A model generated the notes under the pieces. The model was given only the letters and a program-made list of their open reading frames with translations, was not told the DNA's origin and ran no database searches. Positions 17,599 through 26,284 of a stretch of DNA of 64,000 nt are shown piece after piece. The translations under genes and the position numbers were made by a program. Origin of the DNA: JAGNKE01 sp964583335 (GTDB lineage: Bacteria; Pseudomonadota; Alphaproteobacteria; Micavibrionales; Micavibrionaceae); assembly GCA_964583335.1 (NCBI GenBank), contig CAZOVG010000001.1:372001-436000 (forward strand), given 5' to 3'. The first letter of the stretch is position 1. Each line of letters begins with the position of its first letter.

Positions 17599-18120
17599 GG
17601 CGCCGACCAAACGGACGATGTCGTCGATCGGGCTGCCGTCGCGGTTCATATCGATGAGGCCCATCAGGTTGCCGGAGAATTCTTCGGCCCCCTGTTTGCG
17701 GCGGTTTTGCGCCAGAAGCCCCATGACGACCGACGCGATGATGGGCAGCATCGTCTTGATAATCTGCGCCTCGACGTTGGTTTTCTGTTCGATCGCGCCC
17801 GCGACCTGGCGGCTGACATCCTTATTGCCCAGAACATGCCCGAGGATGCCGTTGCCCTCCTGCAGAACGTTGAACAGATTTTCTCCCGGGGTCTTGGCCT
17901 TTTCGAGAAGTTTTTCGTGCTTGCCGTTTTCCAGCGCGCCGATGAGCGGCTCCGCGCCGTCTCGCTGGATGTTTGTCAGAAGCCCGCCAGCGATGGCCGA
18001 CATGAGCATTTGCGTTATGGTATCGGTTTGTTTTTGATCGAGCCCGAACTGGCCCGCCAGTGCGCGCATCATCTCGGGCCTGTGCGCCGCGTAATTCACA
18101 AATTCATGAAAATTCTGCAT
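17590..18120 (-). CDS. DUF937-like protein
   Basis: 176 residues from the ATG at 18120 (preceded by a GGGG run; the in-frame start at 18141 has no clear site). Features of the DUF937 family: a repeated helical pattern in the first 120 residues (QFGLDQKQTDTITQMLMSAIAGGL) and an ending with DMNRDGSPIDDIVRLVG, close to the family's DxDGDGSxxDDL tail. Cytosolic, function unknown in the family. Its 3' end overlaps the MerT-like gene by 9 bases in convergent orientation. Confidence 0.7.
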   Translation of the reverse strand: MQNFHEFVNYAAHRPEMMRALAGQFGLDQKQTDTITQMLMSAIAGGLLTNIQRDGAEPLIGALENGKHEKLLEKAKTPGENLFNVLQEGNGILGHVLGNKDVSRQVAGAIEQKTNVEAQIIKTMLPIIASVVMGLLAQNRRKQGAEEFSGNLMGLIDMNRDGSPIDDIVRLVGALK

Positions 18121-18337
18121 CTTTAACCCCTTGAAATACAAGGATGCCTTAAATTATTTTGATTATAGAGCGCATAAGATGTTCGCGGGCAAGAATTATT
18201 TCTGCTTCGAGCGTTGAATACGGGCAGGATATTTTATCGGATCAAAACTTCTCATCGTCTTTTTTTTATGTATGTTATAATTATCGTGTTTGGCTCTTTT
18301 GCGCTGTCTTGGTCTTGAACAAGAAGGATTTTATTTC

Positions 18338-19279
18338 ATGCTGGAATCGTCCAAACCCAAGCATTCCAACGAAGACACGGAGCGGCGGGCGTTTGGCGAG
18401 AAGCTGGACGAATTTCGCGATGCGCTCAACCTTCTTTATATCAAAAAGAACCAGAGCGGTCGGCTGAAGTTCGCTGAAAAATGGCGGGCTCCCGCAGAAT
18501 ATATATTTGGAGCTGATCTTCTTGAAATCGATACGCGCGGGCCGAGCGTTGACGAGTATGCCGTCCGGCTTCAACTTGAGGAGGCCGCAGAGGATCGGCG
18601 GCTTCAACTCAAGCAAACTTTGGGCGAGCTTAAGGAAAAAAGCGTTGATTCCGGGGTTTTGCAGTTTGAGTATGTGGGCAAGATCATCGAACAATTCGGT
18701 CCTGAGATCTCGCGCATATTTTTTGCCGATAATATTATCGAGCGTGTCAGCCCCGGTCTTCTGGCGCGCCTTGACGAAGAGCGCCGCCAGCGCGAAGCTC
18801 AGACCGAGGCCGAGCGCTTGAGAGCCGAGGAGGCGATCCGCGCGAAGGCTCAAGGCTTGCCGCCTGAGACGAAGGTCCGCCCGCCTAAGGCTCAGCCTCT
18901 CCCACATGCGAATATCGATATTCCTGATGACGTTCGGCCTATTGAGGCGGCCGCTTCCGGTTCAGTCGCAGCAAGCATATCGGCACCGCCTTCGGAGCCT
19001 GTGTCCCTGCCGCCGGACCCTGCTTCCGATGACATTCGGCCGATTGATTTTTCTGAGCCTGTACCGCCGGTGGCGGCGGTTACTGAGGCTGCCGTTCCGA
19101 CGGCTTCGGCGCCTCAAGCCGCGCCGGTTGATGTCGTGCCTGTTCTTCCTGCGCAGAATACGCTTTCTGTGGCCGATGTTAATCCGACCGGCTTTACCAA
19201 GCCTGAGAAGGGTTCTTGCCGTTTGGCGTTTAGCCGCGCTCTGGCTGCGGCGGTGGATGCCCCGTTGAATGTATTATAA
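18338..19279 (+). CDS. coiled-coil and Pro-rich hypothetical protein
   Basis: 313 residues from the ATG at 18338, behind AAGGA. The N-terminal half is charged and helical (ERRAFGEKLDEFRDALNLLY), and about residues 140-180 look like a coiled coil (RLDEERRQREAQTEAERL). The C-terminal 130 residues are Pro/Ala/Ser-rich and carry a repeated element, DDVRPIE and DDIRPID, about 40 residues apart, which looks like a short linear binding motif. No family recognised. Its 3' end overlaps the convergent ctaA gene by 50 bases, so one of the two C-termini may be poorly conserved. Confidence 0.65.
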   Translation: MLESSKPKHSNEDTERRAFGEKLDEFRDALNLLYIKKNQSGRLKFAEKWRAPAEYIFGADLLEIDTRGPSVDEYAVRLQLEEAAEDRRLQLKQTLGELKEKSVDSGVLQFEYVGKIIEQFGPEISRIFFADNIIERVSPGLLARLDEERRQREAQTEAERLRAEEAIRAKAQGLPPETKVRPPKAQPLPHANIDIPDDVRPIEAAASGSVAASISAPPSEPVSLPPDPASDDIRPIDFSEPVPPVAAVTEAAVPTASAPQAAPVDVVPVLPAQNTLSVADVNPTGFTKPEKGSCRLAFSRALAAAVDAPLNVL

Positions 19280-20336
19280 TCACCATCAGGGTCAAAAGGG
19301 CGACGGCGCCTGCCTGATGGAGGGCTGCCGGGGCGATATGTACGCCTGAGAAAAGCGTTATTATTCCCAGCGCAACCTGCGCCACAATCATGATCACCAG
19401 CGCGGGATAGGATTTGCCGGGCATGTTTTGGCTAAAAATGGCGTAAAGCGCATAGGCTAAAAGGTATGCAGCCGTCAGCATCGCTAGCCATCTGTGCATG
19501 AATTGAACGCCCGCGTGGTTCTCGATGAGCGTTGTGAGCGGAGCGGGCGCTTGCGTGATTTCATCGGGGATCCAGCTTTTTCCCATCATCGGAAAAGTGT
19601 CGTTATAGACGAGTCCGGCATCCAGCCCGGCTGTGAATGCGCCCCAAAGGATTGTGATCGAAAGCAATAATAGTCCGCCCCAGCCTAGGGCGTGAAGTTT
19701 TTGGTTCCCCGGATTGTGGGCGGCCTTTTTTGTGTGCCCGAGTGCGAGTGCGTACCAGAGGGTCATGGCATATAAAATAAGCGCCAGCCCCAAGTGCGCG
19801 GCCAGCCTGAAGTGGCTTACGGCGGGTTGATCGACCAGTCCGCTTTGCACCATGTACCATCCCATCAAGCCTTGCGCGCCGACCAGAAGCACAAGCCCGC
19901 CCAGTTTGAGCGCGTATCCATTCGGGATTGCGCGTTTATAGAGGAAGAATAAAAACGGCAGGGCGTAAGCCAGACCGATGATGCGGCCCAAAAGCCGATG
20001 CAACCACTCCCAGAAATAGATGTTTTTGAAGTCGGCCACCGTCATCCAGAAGTTCTTTTTGAGGAATTCAGGGGAGTTTCTGTATTCCTCAAACTCATAC
20101 TGCCATTGCGTTTCCGTTATCGGGGGGATAATCCCCGTCACCAGCTTCCATTCGACAATAGAAAGGCCAGATTCGGTTAATCTTGTTATGGCTCCGATCA
20201 CGATCATTATGAAGACCAGAGCGCAGCAGAGCATCAGCCATGTGCGTAAGGCGCGGTGCGGGGAGGTGTCCACGTGTTTGCTTGATTCTGTTGTGCTTAT
20301 GGCTGTCCGGGCCTGATTTTCTTGTGCGATGATCAC
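19230..20336 (-). CDS. ctaA: heme A synthase
   Basis: 368 residues from the GTG at 20336, chosen because GGAGGGG precedes it and because upstream starts would run into the divergent gene at 20400. About eight membrane helices. The conserved elements are present: ITRLTESGLSIVEW, the heme-ligating His in EWLHRLLGR, HFRLAAHLG, FMHRWLA and ALHQAGA. The enzyme oxidises the C8 methyl of heme O to a formyl group, making heme A for aa3-type cytochrome oxidase at the inner membrane. Length and motif spacing fit the alphaproteobacterial/mitochondrial Cox15 type. No other cta gene lies nearby. Confidence 0.93.
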   Translation of the reverse strand: MIIAQENQARTAISTTESSKHVDTSPHRALRTWLMLCCALVFIMIVIGAITRLTESGLSIVEWKLVTGIIPPITETQWQYEFEEYRNSPEFLKKNFWMTVADFKNIYFWEWLHRLLGRIIGLAYALPFLFFLYKRAIPNGYALKLGGLVLLVGAQGLMGWYMVQSGLVDQPAVSHFRLAAHLGLALILYAMTLWYALALGHTKKAAHNPGNQKLHALGWGGLLLLSITILWGAFTAGLDAGLVYNDTFPMMGKSWIPDEITQAPAPLTTLIENHAGVQFMHRWLAMLTAAYLLAYALYAIFSQNMPGKSYPALVIMIVAQVALGIITLFSGVHIAPAALHQAGAVALLTLMVIIIHSTGHPPPQPERG

Positions 20337-20399
20337 TTTAAAACCCCTCCAGAATCCTGTATTCTCCGGGCATCTAAGCCTTAAACCGGGATCCTGTTC

Positions 20400-21260
20400 A
20401 TGGCAAGTTTTGATTTTATAAAAGCCTCGCTGGATGGTATCCGGTTTGCCTACGCTCATCGCACGGATCTTTTTAAGTTCGCTTTTCCGATTCTTTTTGT
20501 AGGCGTTTTTTGCAGCCTTTTGGTTATTCATAACGGCCTGGAGCGCGATATTCTTCGTAGCGGGCTCGTTCAATTGCCAGTGTTTTTCGCACAAGGGTAT
20601 TTTTTATCAGAGTTGGTGCGTTATGCGCTCTTTGGCGAAGCTTTCGTTTATTGGGGGTATACCCGCCGCTCGCGTGTCGAGGAATATGCCCAAACTTACA
20701 GGGAGCGCCAACTTGATGTCTGGCGTAAGAGGCGCGTTCAGGGCGGTATGATCATTTATGTTCTTGTGACTGTTGTGAGTAACGGTCTTTTGGGAGGGCT
20801 GAAATTTGTCGCGGAACAAAATGCTCCTCCTGAAACACGGCCTCCACCGGCCGCTCTAGAGCTTGCCGATATGCCGGTATTTATTCTGGAAAGCGCTGCT
20901 TTTCTTCTTGTCATGATGGCTGTGGTCTGGCTGGTTCGGGTTGGTTTTATTTATATCGCTTTTTCAGGCGGTTACGGGGTTAAGGATTATTTTCGCCAGC
21001 TCAGGGGGCTTTATAGTTCTGTGTCGCTTTTCATGAGTTCTGCGCTGATTGCCCTAGTTATGCTCGCGCCTCTCATCTTCTTGATTTTCGTTTTCGAGGG
21101 TTTTTTACGAGATACGCCGGGTTTGCGCATCGTGTTTTTGGTTATTTTATTTGAGCTCTATAAGCTCATCGTTCTGATCGTCTCTACGGTTGCTTGCTCG
21201 TATGGTATTCGAGACATGTTCGGCGGATTGCCGAGACAGGGAGCGGGCGAGCAGGGATGA
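20400..21260 (+). CDS. polytopic membrane protein, unknown
   Basis: 286 residues with about six hydrophobic segments (around 24-40, 57-80, 119-138, 163-190, 215-240, 244-262). A charged loop follows the second segment (RRSRVEEYAQTYRERQ). It resembles generic integral membrane proteins that organise or transport lipids, but I cannot name a family. The stop codon overlaps the start of the ferredoxin gene in an ATGA arrangement, so the two are translationally coupled. It is divergent from ctaA with 63 bases between the starts. Confidence 0.75.
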   Translation: MASFDFIKASLDGIRFAYAHRTDLFKFAFPILFVGVFCSLLVIHNGLERDILRSGLVQLPVFFAQGYFLSELVRYALFGEAFVYWGYTRRSRVEEYAQTYRERQLDVWRKRRVQGGMIIYVLVTVVSNGLLGGLKFVAEQNAPPETRPPPAALELADMPVFILESAAFLLVMMAVVWLVRVGFIYIAFSGGYGVKDYFRQLRGLYSSVSLFMSSALIALVMLAPLIFLIFVFEGFLRDTPGLRIVFLVILFELYKLIVLIVSTVACSYGIRDMFGGLPRQGAGEQG

Positions 21261-21571
21261 AGATTGTCGTTACCGATTATGAGGGCGCGGAGCACGAACT
21301 GGAGGCCGTCGAGGGCTGGAGCGTGATGCAGATCATCCGCGAGTACGGCTTGCCGATCAAGGCGGAATGCGGTGGGGCGTGCGCATGCGCCACGTGCCAT
21401 GTCTATGTCGATCCGGATTGGTTTGCGCGCCTGCCCGCGAGGCGGCAGGAAGAAGAGGAGAAGCTGGACGAGGCGTTCGGCTTGCAGAAAACGTCCCGCC
21501 TTTCGTGCCAGATTATCTTGGACGAGTCGATGGACGGGCTGCGTCTGCGGCTTGCCCCGAATCCAGATTGA
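21257..21571 (+). CDS. adrenodoxin-type [2Fe-2S] ferredoxin
   Basis: 104 residues from the ATG at 21257, overlapping the previous stop as ATGA. The cluster ligands are ECGGACACATCHVYV (three Cys in the CX5CX2C pattern) and a fourth in RLSCQIIL, the vertebrate/alphaproteobacterial adrenodoxin type rather than the plant type. The motif LPARRQEEEEKLDEAFG is the usual acidic interaction helix. Such ferredoxins serve cytochrome P450s, FeS assembly or heme A synthesis. The nearby ctaA makes the last attractive, since Cox15 needs a ferredoxin in mitochondria; this is inference. Confidence 0.9.
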   Translation: MKIVVTDYEGAEHELEAVEGWSVMQIIREYGLPIKAECGGACACATCHVYVDPDWFARLPARRQEEEEKLDEAFGLQKTSRLSCQIILDESMDGLRLRLAPNPD

Positions 21572-21770
21572 ATAGCCAATATTGGTTAATATTGTTAATT
21601 AAGTTATTGTTTTAATTTTCATTATGCCTGTCTTTTTATTGCCACCCCTTTCGATTTTTATCTTCTATATTTTAACCTCCTGATCTATAAGAGGATTTTT
21701 GCCGTTTTTGGCTCTTTTTGCCCTTTCGTTTTGCGGCCGTGTATGTTCTGCGTTTTTCCCATAGAAAAGC

Positions 21771-21799
21771 TTGCGTCGAAGGGCGGTTTGAGGTAGATA
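21771..21799 (+). promoter_or_regulatory. groESL promoter
   Basis: TTGCGT (21771-21776) and TAGATA (21794-21799) with a 17-base spacer, placed immediately upstream of the CIRCE element. The upstream CTTG also fits an RpoH-type -35. The rest of the 409-base gap 21572-21980 holds nothing else recognisable. Confidence 0.55.
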
Positions 21800-21800
21800 A

Positions 21801-21827
21801 GTGGCACTCGCTTCTGTTGAGTGCTAA
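21801..21827 (+). promoter_or_regulatory. CIRCE operator (HrcA site)
   Basis: Inverted repeat with arms GTGGCACTC (21801-21809) and GAGTGCTAA (21819-21827) separated by nine bases, against the consensus TTAGCACTC-N9-GAGTGCTAA; the right arm is perfect, the left differs at two positions. It starts two bases after the predicted -10, where HrcA binding would block transcription. hrcA is not in the window. Confidence 0.9.
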
Positions 21828-21980
21828 CAGTTGCGGGTTAACCGGGATCCCCAGCCCGGCTTTGAAGGTTTTTCTGAACTATCGACCGAACCGTTTTTCG
21901 TTAAAGACGCGGGGTCGGGCTGGCAGGAAAGCCGGAGCGGAACGGGGGTCTGCAACCTCAATCACTATGGAGATATGAAC

Positions 21981-22283
21981 ATGGCCAAGAAGCCAAAATT
22001 CCGTCCCTTACACGACCGCGTGCTTGTACGCCGGATCGAGCCGAGCCAGAAAACGGCCGGAGGGATCATTATTCCCGACACCGCCGCCGAAAAGCCCATG
22101 GAGGGCGAAATCGTCGCCGTCGGCAACGGCCACGTCAACGATAACGGCGAAGTCCGCCCGCTGGACGTTAAAACCGGCGACCGCGTGATCTTTTCCAAGT
22201 GGGCCGGAACCGAAGTCACCATCGACGGCGAAGAGCTGATGGTGATGAAGGAATCCGACATCATCGGCGTCATTGCCGCTTAA
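21981..22283 (+). CDS. groES: co-chaperonin GroES
   Basis: 100 residues. The ATG at 21981 is preferred over the in-frame ATG at 21975 because GGAG at 21969-21972 is eight bases from the former and only two from the latter. The sequence shows the family run FRPLHDRVLVRRIE, the mobile-loop segment SQKTAGGIIIPDTA that contacts GroEL, and GDRVIFSKWAGTEV. It forms the heptameric lid on GroEL in the cytosol. groEL follows 33 bases downstream. CIRCE and the promoter are upstream. Codon choice is more C-ending than in neighbours, as expected of a highly expressed gene. Confidence 0.98.
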   Translation: MAKKPKFRPLHDRVLVRRIEPSQKTAGGIIIPDTAAEKPMEGEIVAVGNGHVNDNGEVRPLDVKTGDRVIFSKWAGTEVTIDGEELMVMKESDIIGVIAA

Positions 22284-22316
22284 CTGCAACACAGATAGCT
22301 ATAAGGAGATATACCC

Positions 22317-23960
22317 ATGGCTGCTAAAGAAGTTCTTTTTCAGGAACAAGCCCGCGCCGAATTACTTAGAGGCGTGGACATTATCGCAAACGCCGTCAAG
22401 GTCACGCTGGGTCCCAAGGGCCGTAACGTCGTGATCGAAAAATCCTTCGGCGCACCGCGCACGACCAAAGATGGCGTGACGGTTGCCAAGGAAATCACGC
22501 TGGCGAACAAGCATCAAAATCTGGGCGCACAGCTGATCCGCGAAGTGGCGAGCAAGGCGAACGACCAAGCCGGCGACGGCACGACGACCGCGACCGTTCT
22601 GGCGCAGGCGATCGTCCGCGAAGGTCTGAAGGCCGTTTCCTCGGGCCGCAACCCGATGGATCTGAAGCGCGGCGTTGACAAGGCTGTAGAAGCCGTTGTC
22701 GCCGACCTCAAGAAGCGCGGCAAGAACGTCAAAACCAACGATGAAATCCGTCAAATCGGAACCATCTCCTCCAACGGCGAAACCGAGATCGGCGATATGC
22801 TGGCCGAGGCGATGGAGAAAGTCGGTCACGAAGGCGTGATCACGGTCGAAGAAGCCAAATCCCTGCACAACGAGCTTGAAATCGTCGAAGGGATGCAGTT
22901 CGATCGCGGCTACCTGTCTCCGTACTTCATCACGGACGCCGACAAGATGCAGGCGGTTCTTGAGAACCCCTACATCCTGCTGCACGAAGGTAAGTTGAGC
23001 GGACTGCAAGCGATGCTCCCGATTCTGGAAGCCGTCGTTCAAAGCTCCCGCCCGCTTCTGATCATCGCGGAAGATGTCGAAGGCGAAGCGCTGGCCACGC
23101 TGGTGGTCAACAAGCTGCGCGGCGGTCTGAAGGTCGCTGCGGTCAAGGCGCCCGGTTTTGGCGATCGTCGCAAGGCGATGCTGGAAGACATGGCGGTCCT
23201 GACCGGCGGTCAGCTGATCTCCGAAGATCTCGGCATCAAGCTGGAGAACGTCGCTCTCAACATGCTCGGCACGGCCAAGAAGGTCACGATCACGAAGGAC
23301 GATACGACCGTCGTGGACGGCGCGGGCAAGAAGAAAGACATCGAAGCCCGTTGCACCCAGATCCGCTCGCAGATCGACAACACCGAGTCCGACTATGACA
23401 AGGAAAAGCTGCAGGAACGTCTGGCCAAGCTGGCCGGCGGCGTTGCGGTCATCCGCGTCGGCGGCGCGACCGAAGTCGAAGTGAAAGAGCGCAAGGACCG
23501 CGTTGACGACGCCCTGCACGCCACGCGCGCAGCCGTCGAAGAAGGCATCATCGCCGGAGGCGGCGTCGCTCTTCTGTACTCGACGAAGGCTCTGGACAAG
23601 CTGGAACCCGATAACGACGACCAAGAAGTCGGTATCGAGATCATCCGCCGCGCCATTCAGGCCCCGATCCGTCAGATCGTGGAGAATGCAGGCAAGGAAG
23701 GCTCGGTCATCGTCGGCAAGCTGCTGGAGCAGAAGGACTTCAACTTCGGCTACGATGCGCAAGGCGACAAGTATACCGACCTCGTCAAGGCCGGGATCAT
23801 CGACCCCGTGAAAGTCGTCCGCACCGCGCTGCAAGATGCGGCATCGGTTGCCGGTCTGCTGATCACGACCGAGGCGATGATCTGCGAAGCGCCCGACGAT
23901 AAAGCCTCCGGCGGCGGCCATTCTCATGGCGGCGGCATGGGCGGCATGGGCGATTTCTAA
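22317..23960 (+). CDS. groEL: chaperonin GroEL
   Basis: 547 residues, normal full length. Residues 2 to about 40 (FQEQARAELLRGVD, VTLGPKGRNVVIEKSFG), the ATP site DGTTTATVLAQAI (about 87-99) and the C-terminal GGM tail are all as expected. The tail contains HSHGGGMGGMGDF. Folds proteins in a double-ring 14-mer with GroES. Strong ribosome binding site AAGGAG nine bases before the ATG. Second gene of the CIRCE-controlled operon, with an intrinsic terminator 25 bases after the stop. Strongly biased codon use. Confidence 0.99.
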   Translation: MAAKEVLFQEQARAELLRGVDIIANAVKVTLGPKGRNVVIEKSFGAPRTTKDGVTVAKEITLANKHQNLGAQLIREVASKANDQAGDGTTTATVLAQAIVREGLKAVSSGRNPMDLKRGVDKAVEAVVADLKKRGKNVKTNDEIRQIGTISSNGETEIGDMLAEAMEKVGHEGVITVEEAKSLHNELEIVEGMQFDRGYLSPYFITDADKMQAVLENPYILLHEGKLSGLQAMLPILEAVVQSSRPLLIIAEDVEGEALATLVVNKLRGGLKVAAVKAPGFGDRRKAMLEDMAVLTGGQLISEDLGIKLENVALNMLGTAKKVTITKDDTTVVDGAGKKKDIEARCTQIRSQIDNTESDYDKEKLQERLAKLAGGVAVIRVGGATEVEVKERKDRVDDALHATRAAVEEGIIAGGGVALLYSTKALDKLEPDNDDQEVGIEIIRRAIQAPIRQIVENAGKEGSVIVGKLLEQKDFNFGYDAQGDKYTDLVKAGIIDPVKVVRTALQDAASVAGLLITTEAMICEAPDDKASGGGHSHGGGMGGMGDF

Positions 23961-23985
23961 GCGCTCCCGTCTTAAGGATTACAGA

Positions 23986-24012
23986 AAGCCCCGCGTCTGC
24001 GGGGCTTTTTTT
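23986..24012 (+). terminator. groESL intrinsic terminator
   Basis: Stem AAGCCCCGC (23986-23994) and GCGGGGCTT (23999-24007), loop GTCT, followed by an unbroken T run. Typical rho-independent terminator. Confidence 0.92.
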
Positions 24013-24066
24013 GTGGGTATTCTAGCTTTGAGAATGTATTCTTGTTCGACTGGAAAGATTGGTGCC

Positions 24067-24561
24067 ATGCGACTCTTTGTTTTTCTTGTTTTGTTTTTTC
24101 TGACGTCTTTGCAAGCTTTTGCGCATAATGCGGATCGTCCTGATATGACAGAAGAGCAGAAAAAAATCTGTCGCGCCCATCCCTATGAGAAGCTTTATGA
24201 TGCGCTAGAGACGGGGAGTTATGATGCCCTCGTTACTTTTATTCGTTGTACGGAATTTCATGATGGCGGGAATCTTGAAGATTTGATTGTGCTTTCCGGG
24301 CTTTTTCTTTTAAAAGATCCGTTTGTGTATGTTTACATTCTTGAGCATGAGGATATTTGTGAGCCTTGTCTTGAGAATTTTTTTGTTATGCGGCATTGGG
24401 ATCTCGTTGATGATGCTGAAGGGACGCGTAAGAATATACTCAAAAAGATTGATGCTCTTAAAACGCTTGAGCCTTCGAGGGTAAGAGATTTCGGGATTAA
24501 GGTTTTGGAAGAGAGCTTTGAATCTTGGCGCGATATCGAAAGCGATTCAGATGGTCAATAA
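24067..24561 (+). CDS. secreted hypothetical protein, AT-richer than neighbours
   Basis: 164 residues from the ATG at 24067. A signal peptide of about 20 residues ends at AFA. The mature chain is acidic, has four Cys (in KKICRAH, FIRCTEF, EDICEPCLENF) and a helical repeat-like pattern resembling a short ankyrin or Sel1-like fold, though no repeat is convincing. The coding sequence is visibly richer in A/T than groEL before it or the next gene, which may reflect recent arrival or relaxed selection. No family recognised; the Cys suggest periplasmic disulfides. Confidence 0.65.
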   Translation: MRLFVFLVLFFLTSLQAFAHNADRPDMTEEQKKICRAHPYEKLYDALETGSYDALVTFIRCTEFHDGGNLEDLIVLSGLFLLKDPFVYVYILEHEDICEPCLENFFVMRHWDLVDDAEGTRKNILKKIDALKTLEPSRVRDFGIKVLEESFESWRDIESDSDGQ

Positions 24562-24608
24562 GCCTTTTTTGTTTGACAGTTTTTTGCCGGAACGCGTAGG
24601 TTTTTCGC

Positions 24609-25178
24609 ATGTCTTTACAGGAAGATGAATATTCATTTGCGCTGGCCGTCGGGGACGAGATCGCGATCACCGACCCGAAGACGTCCGCCGTGTTCAAAGC
24701 GAAGGTCGTGGGCGCGGATACGTACCGCGAGGTGACGGCGGCGTTCAACAGCGCCGAAAAGGGGCAGGGACTCAAGAATAGCTGGGTGAGTTATACACTG
24801 GTCTCCGACGATGCGCCGCCGGGGTGGGGCAACCGGTTCTGGGCTGTGGATAGCCAAAAGGATGCCGAGAGCGGCGCGCCCAGATTGCCGGAGGTGAAGC
24901 GGTCGTTCTATGTCGCGTCCGATCAAGAAACACGGCCCGAGGGTTTCGCGTTCGAGGACCGGATGAGCGGGCGGGTGGATTTGAGCGTCGCCGGGGAAGC
25001 CCTGCATTCCGTTCAGGCCGAGGGCGGGGCGAGCGAGGCGCACGGAACTTTGTTCACCTTCCGCAAGACAGAGTCCGGCGAGATCTGGGCCGAGGAAGTT
25101 TTCCTTGATGAAGCGCAGGAGCCGCAACGGATGGTGTTCGAGGCGAAGTTCGACGTGCCGTTCGAGCGGTTGCCGTGA
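24609..25178 (+). CDS. hypothetical cytosolic protein
   Basis: 189 residues, starting with MSLQEDEYSFALAVGDEIAITDPKTSAVF. The pattern is beta-rich with many charged turns, no signal peptide, membrane segment or Cys. No family recognised. It runs convergently towards the GNAT-like gene with only seven bases between the stops. GC content and codon use match the surrounding housekeeping genes, so it is likely a genuine long-term resident. Confidence 0.65.
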   Translation: MSLQEDEYSFALAVGDEIAITDPKTSAVFKAKVVGADTYREVTAAFNSAEKGQGLKNSWVSYTLVSDDAPPGWGNRFWAVDSQKDAESGAPRLPEVKRSFYVASDQETRPEGFAFEDRMSGRVDLSVAGEALHSVQAEGGASEAHGTLFTFRKTESGEIWAEEVFLDEAQEPQRMVFEAKFDVPFERLP

Positions 25179-25185
25179 TTATTTC

Positions 25186-26256
25186 CTACACCTCGAAATC
25201 GGGCGGGACGCTGAGCTCGATCGTATCGAGCGGCGTGGACATCGCCGGGACGAAGCCGCGTTTGTAGCGGTCCATGCCTGTGGTTTCGGAGCCGCCGAGG
25301 CACATGAATTCCGCGCCTTCCTCCATCATTTTTTCCGCCGACACGACCGTGAGGTAGGTCGCAAGGTTGGTCATGTCAAAGTCGCTGACCTGCGAGGCGA
25401 AGAGGTTAGCGGTGCGACCGCCGTTCGATTCCGGTTCCCAGATCGAGAAGCCCTTGTCCTGTCCGTTCACGGAGACGATCAGGCCGCGCAGATGCAGGTC
25501 CTGCTGGTCCACCGCGAGCTTGGCCAGGTAGTTGAAGTAATTCGTGCGCAGATCGTACGTGTCGTAATGGTTGGTTTTGGCTTCCCATTCCTGCGCCAGG
25601 GATTGCAGAGCGCCGACGTCGCGGTTGAAATCAAGCTCGCGCGTCATGGCGGAGGAGCGAAGGAATTTGTTCATCGTCTGGCGGATGCGCGCGTAATCCT
25701 TGCCTTCGCGTTTGATGAGATCGGCGCAGTTGATGGTGTGGACGGGATAGGTCCAGTCGAGCACGGTTTCTGTCGTGCGGCTGGCGCGGATTTGCGGGTA
25801 GCGGGTCTGGATTTCCTCAAGCGGCCAGTCTCTGGGGGTGCGGCCGACGCGGAAACTCATGCCCGTATCGCGCACGTCGCGAAGGAATTTTGCAATCGCG
25901 TCCAGCGGCTGATCACCGAAGGGCGGGAAAATGACAACCGTGTCTTTGAGGTTGGGATGCAGGCAGAAAAAGAAGGTTGTGAATTCCTGACCCTCGCCGG
26001 CCATCTTGTTCATCCAGAGGCCGCGACGGCCTGTCAGCGCATAATAGGCGGGGGAGTGGGCGTAAGGGTCGGTTGACGCCGCCAGAGAAAAAGCCATTTT
26101 CATGGAGGTCAGATCGGAGATGCCGATCTTCGTAACGTTATCCAACCCATTAACTGTACGGGCGAACTCTCTCTCCTTGTCGGTGGCGAGATTATCGTTG
26201 CCGACGGATTGATAGAGGATGCGCGCTATGTCTCTGCTTTTGAGTGCGTCGTTCAT
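25186..26256 (-). CDS. GNAT-fold protein, possibly DUF2156-like
   Basis: 356 residues. The second half has the character of the acyltransferase fold shared by FemABX and the C-terminal domain of MprF (DUF2156): KDYARIRQTMNKFLRS, a helix with ALQSLAQEWEAKTNHYDTYD, then LIVSVNGQDKGFSIWEPE and a late segment GAEFMCLGGSETTGMDRYKRGF. That order (long helix, beta strands with self-substrate contact, Gly-Gly-Ser near the C-terminus) is what suggests the call; the substrate is unknown. The XRE regulator gene lies 28 bases upstream on the same strand, so they form an operon and the regulator may control it. Confidence 0.55.
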   Translation of the reverse strand: MNDALKSRDIARILYQSVGNDNLATDKEREFARTVNGLDNVTKIGISDLTSMKMAFSLAASTDPYAHSPAYYALTGRRGLWMNKMAGEGQEFTTFFFCLHPNLKDTVVIFPPFGDQPLDAIAKFLRDVRDTGMSFRVGRTPRDWPLEEIQTRYPQIRASRTTETVLDWTYPVHTINCADLIKREGKDYARIRQTMNKFLRSSAMTRELDFNRDVGALQSLAQEWEAKTNHYDTYDLRTNYFNYLAKLAVDQQDLHLRGLIVSVNGQDKGFSIWEPESNGGRTANLFASQVSDFDMTNLATYLTVVSAEKMMEEGAEFMCLGGSETTGMDRYKRGFVPAMSTPLDTIELSVPPDFEV

Positions 26257-26284
26257 TTTACTCTTAAATCTACTCTAAAGCTTT

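Noticed and set aside
22298..22319. groEL ribosome binding site resembling that of common expression vectors (AAGGAGATATACC before ATGG)
   Set aside because: One base longer than the vector version and inside a natural groES-groEL spacer; coincidence, not vector contamination.
22362..23927. Long minus-strand open frame (521 residues) across groEL
   Set aside because: Shadow of groEL caused by its biased codon use; the product has no domain character.
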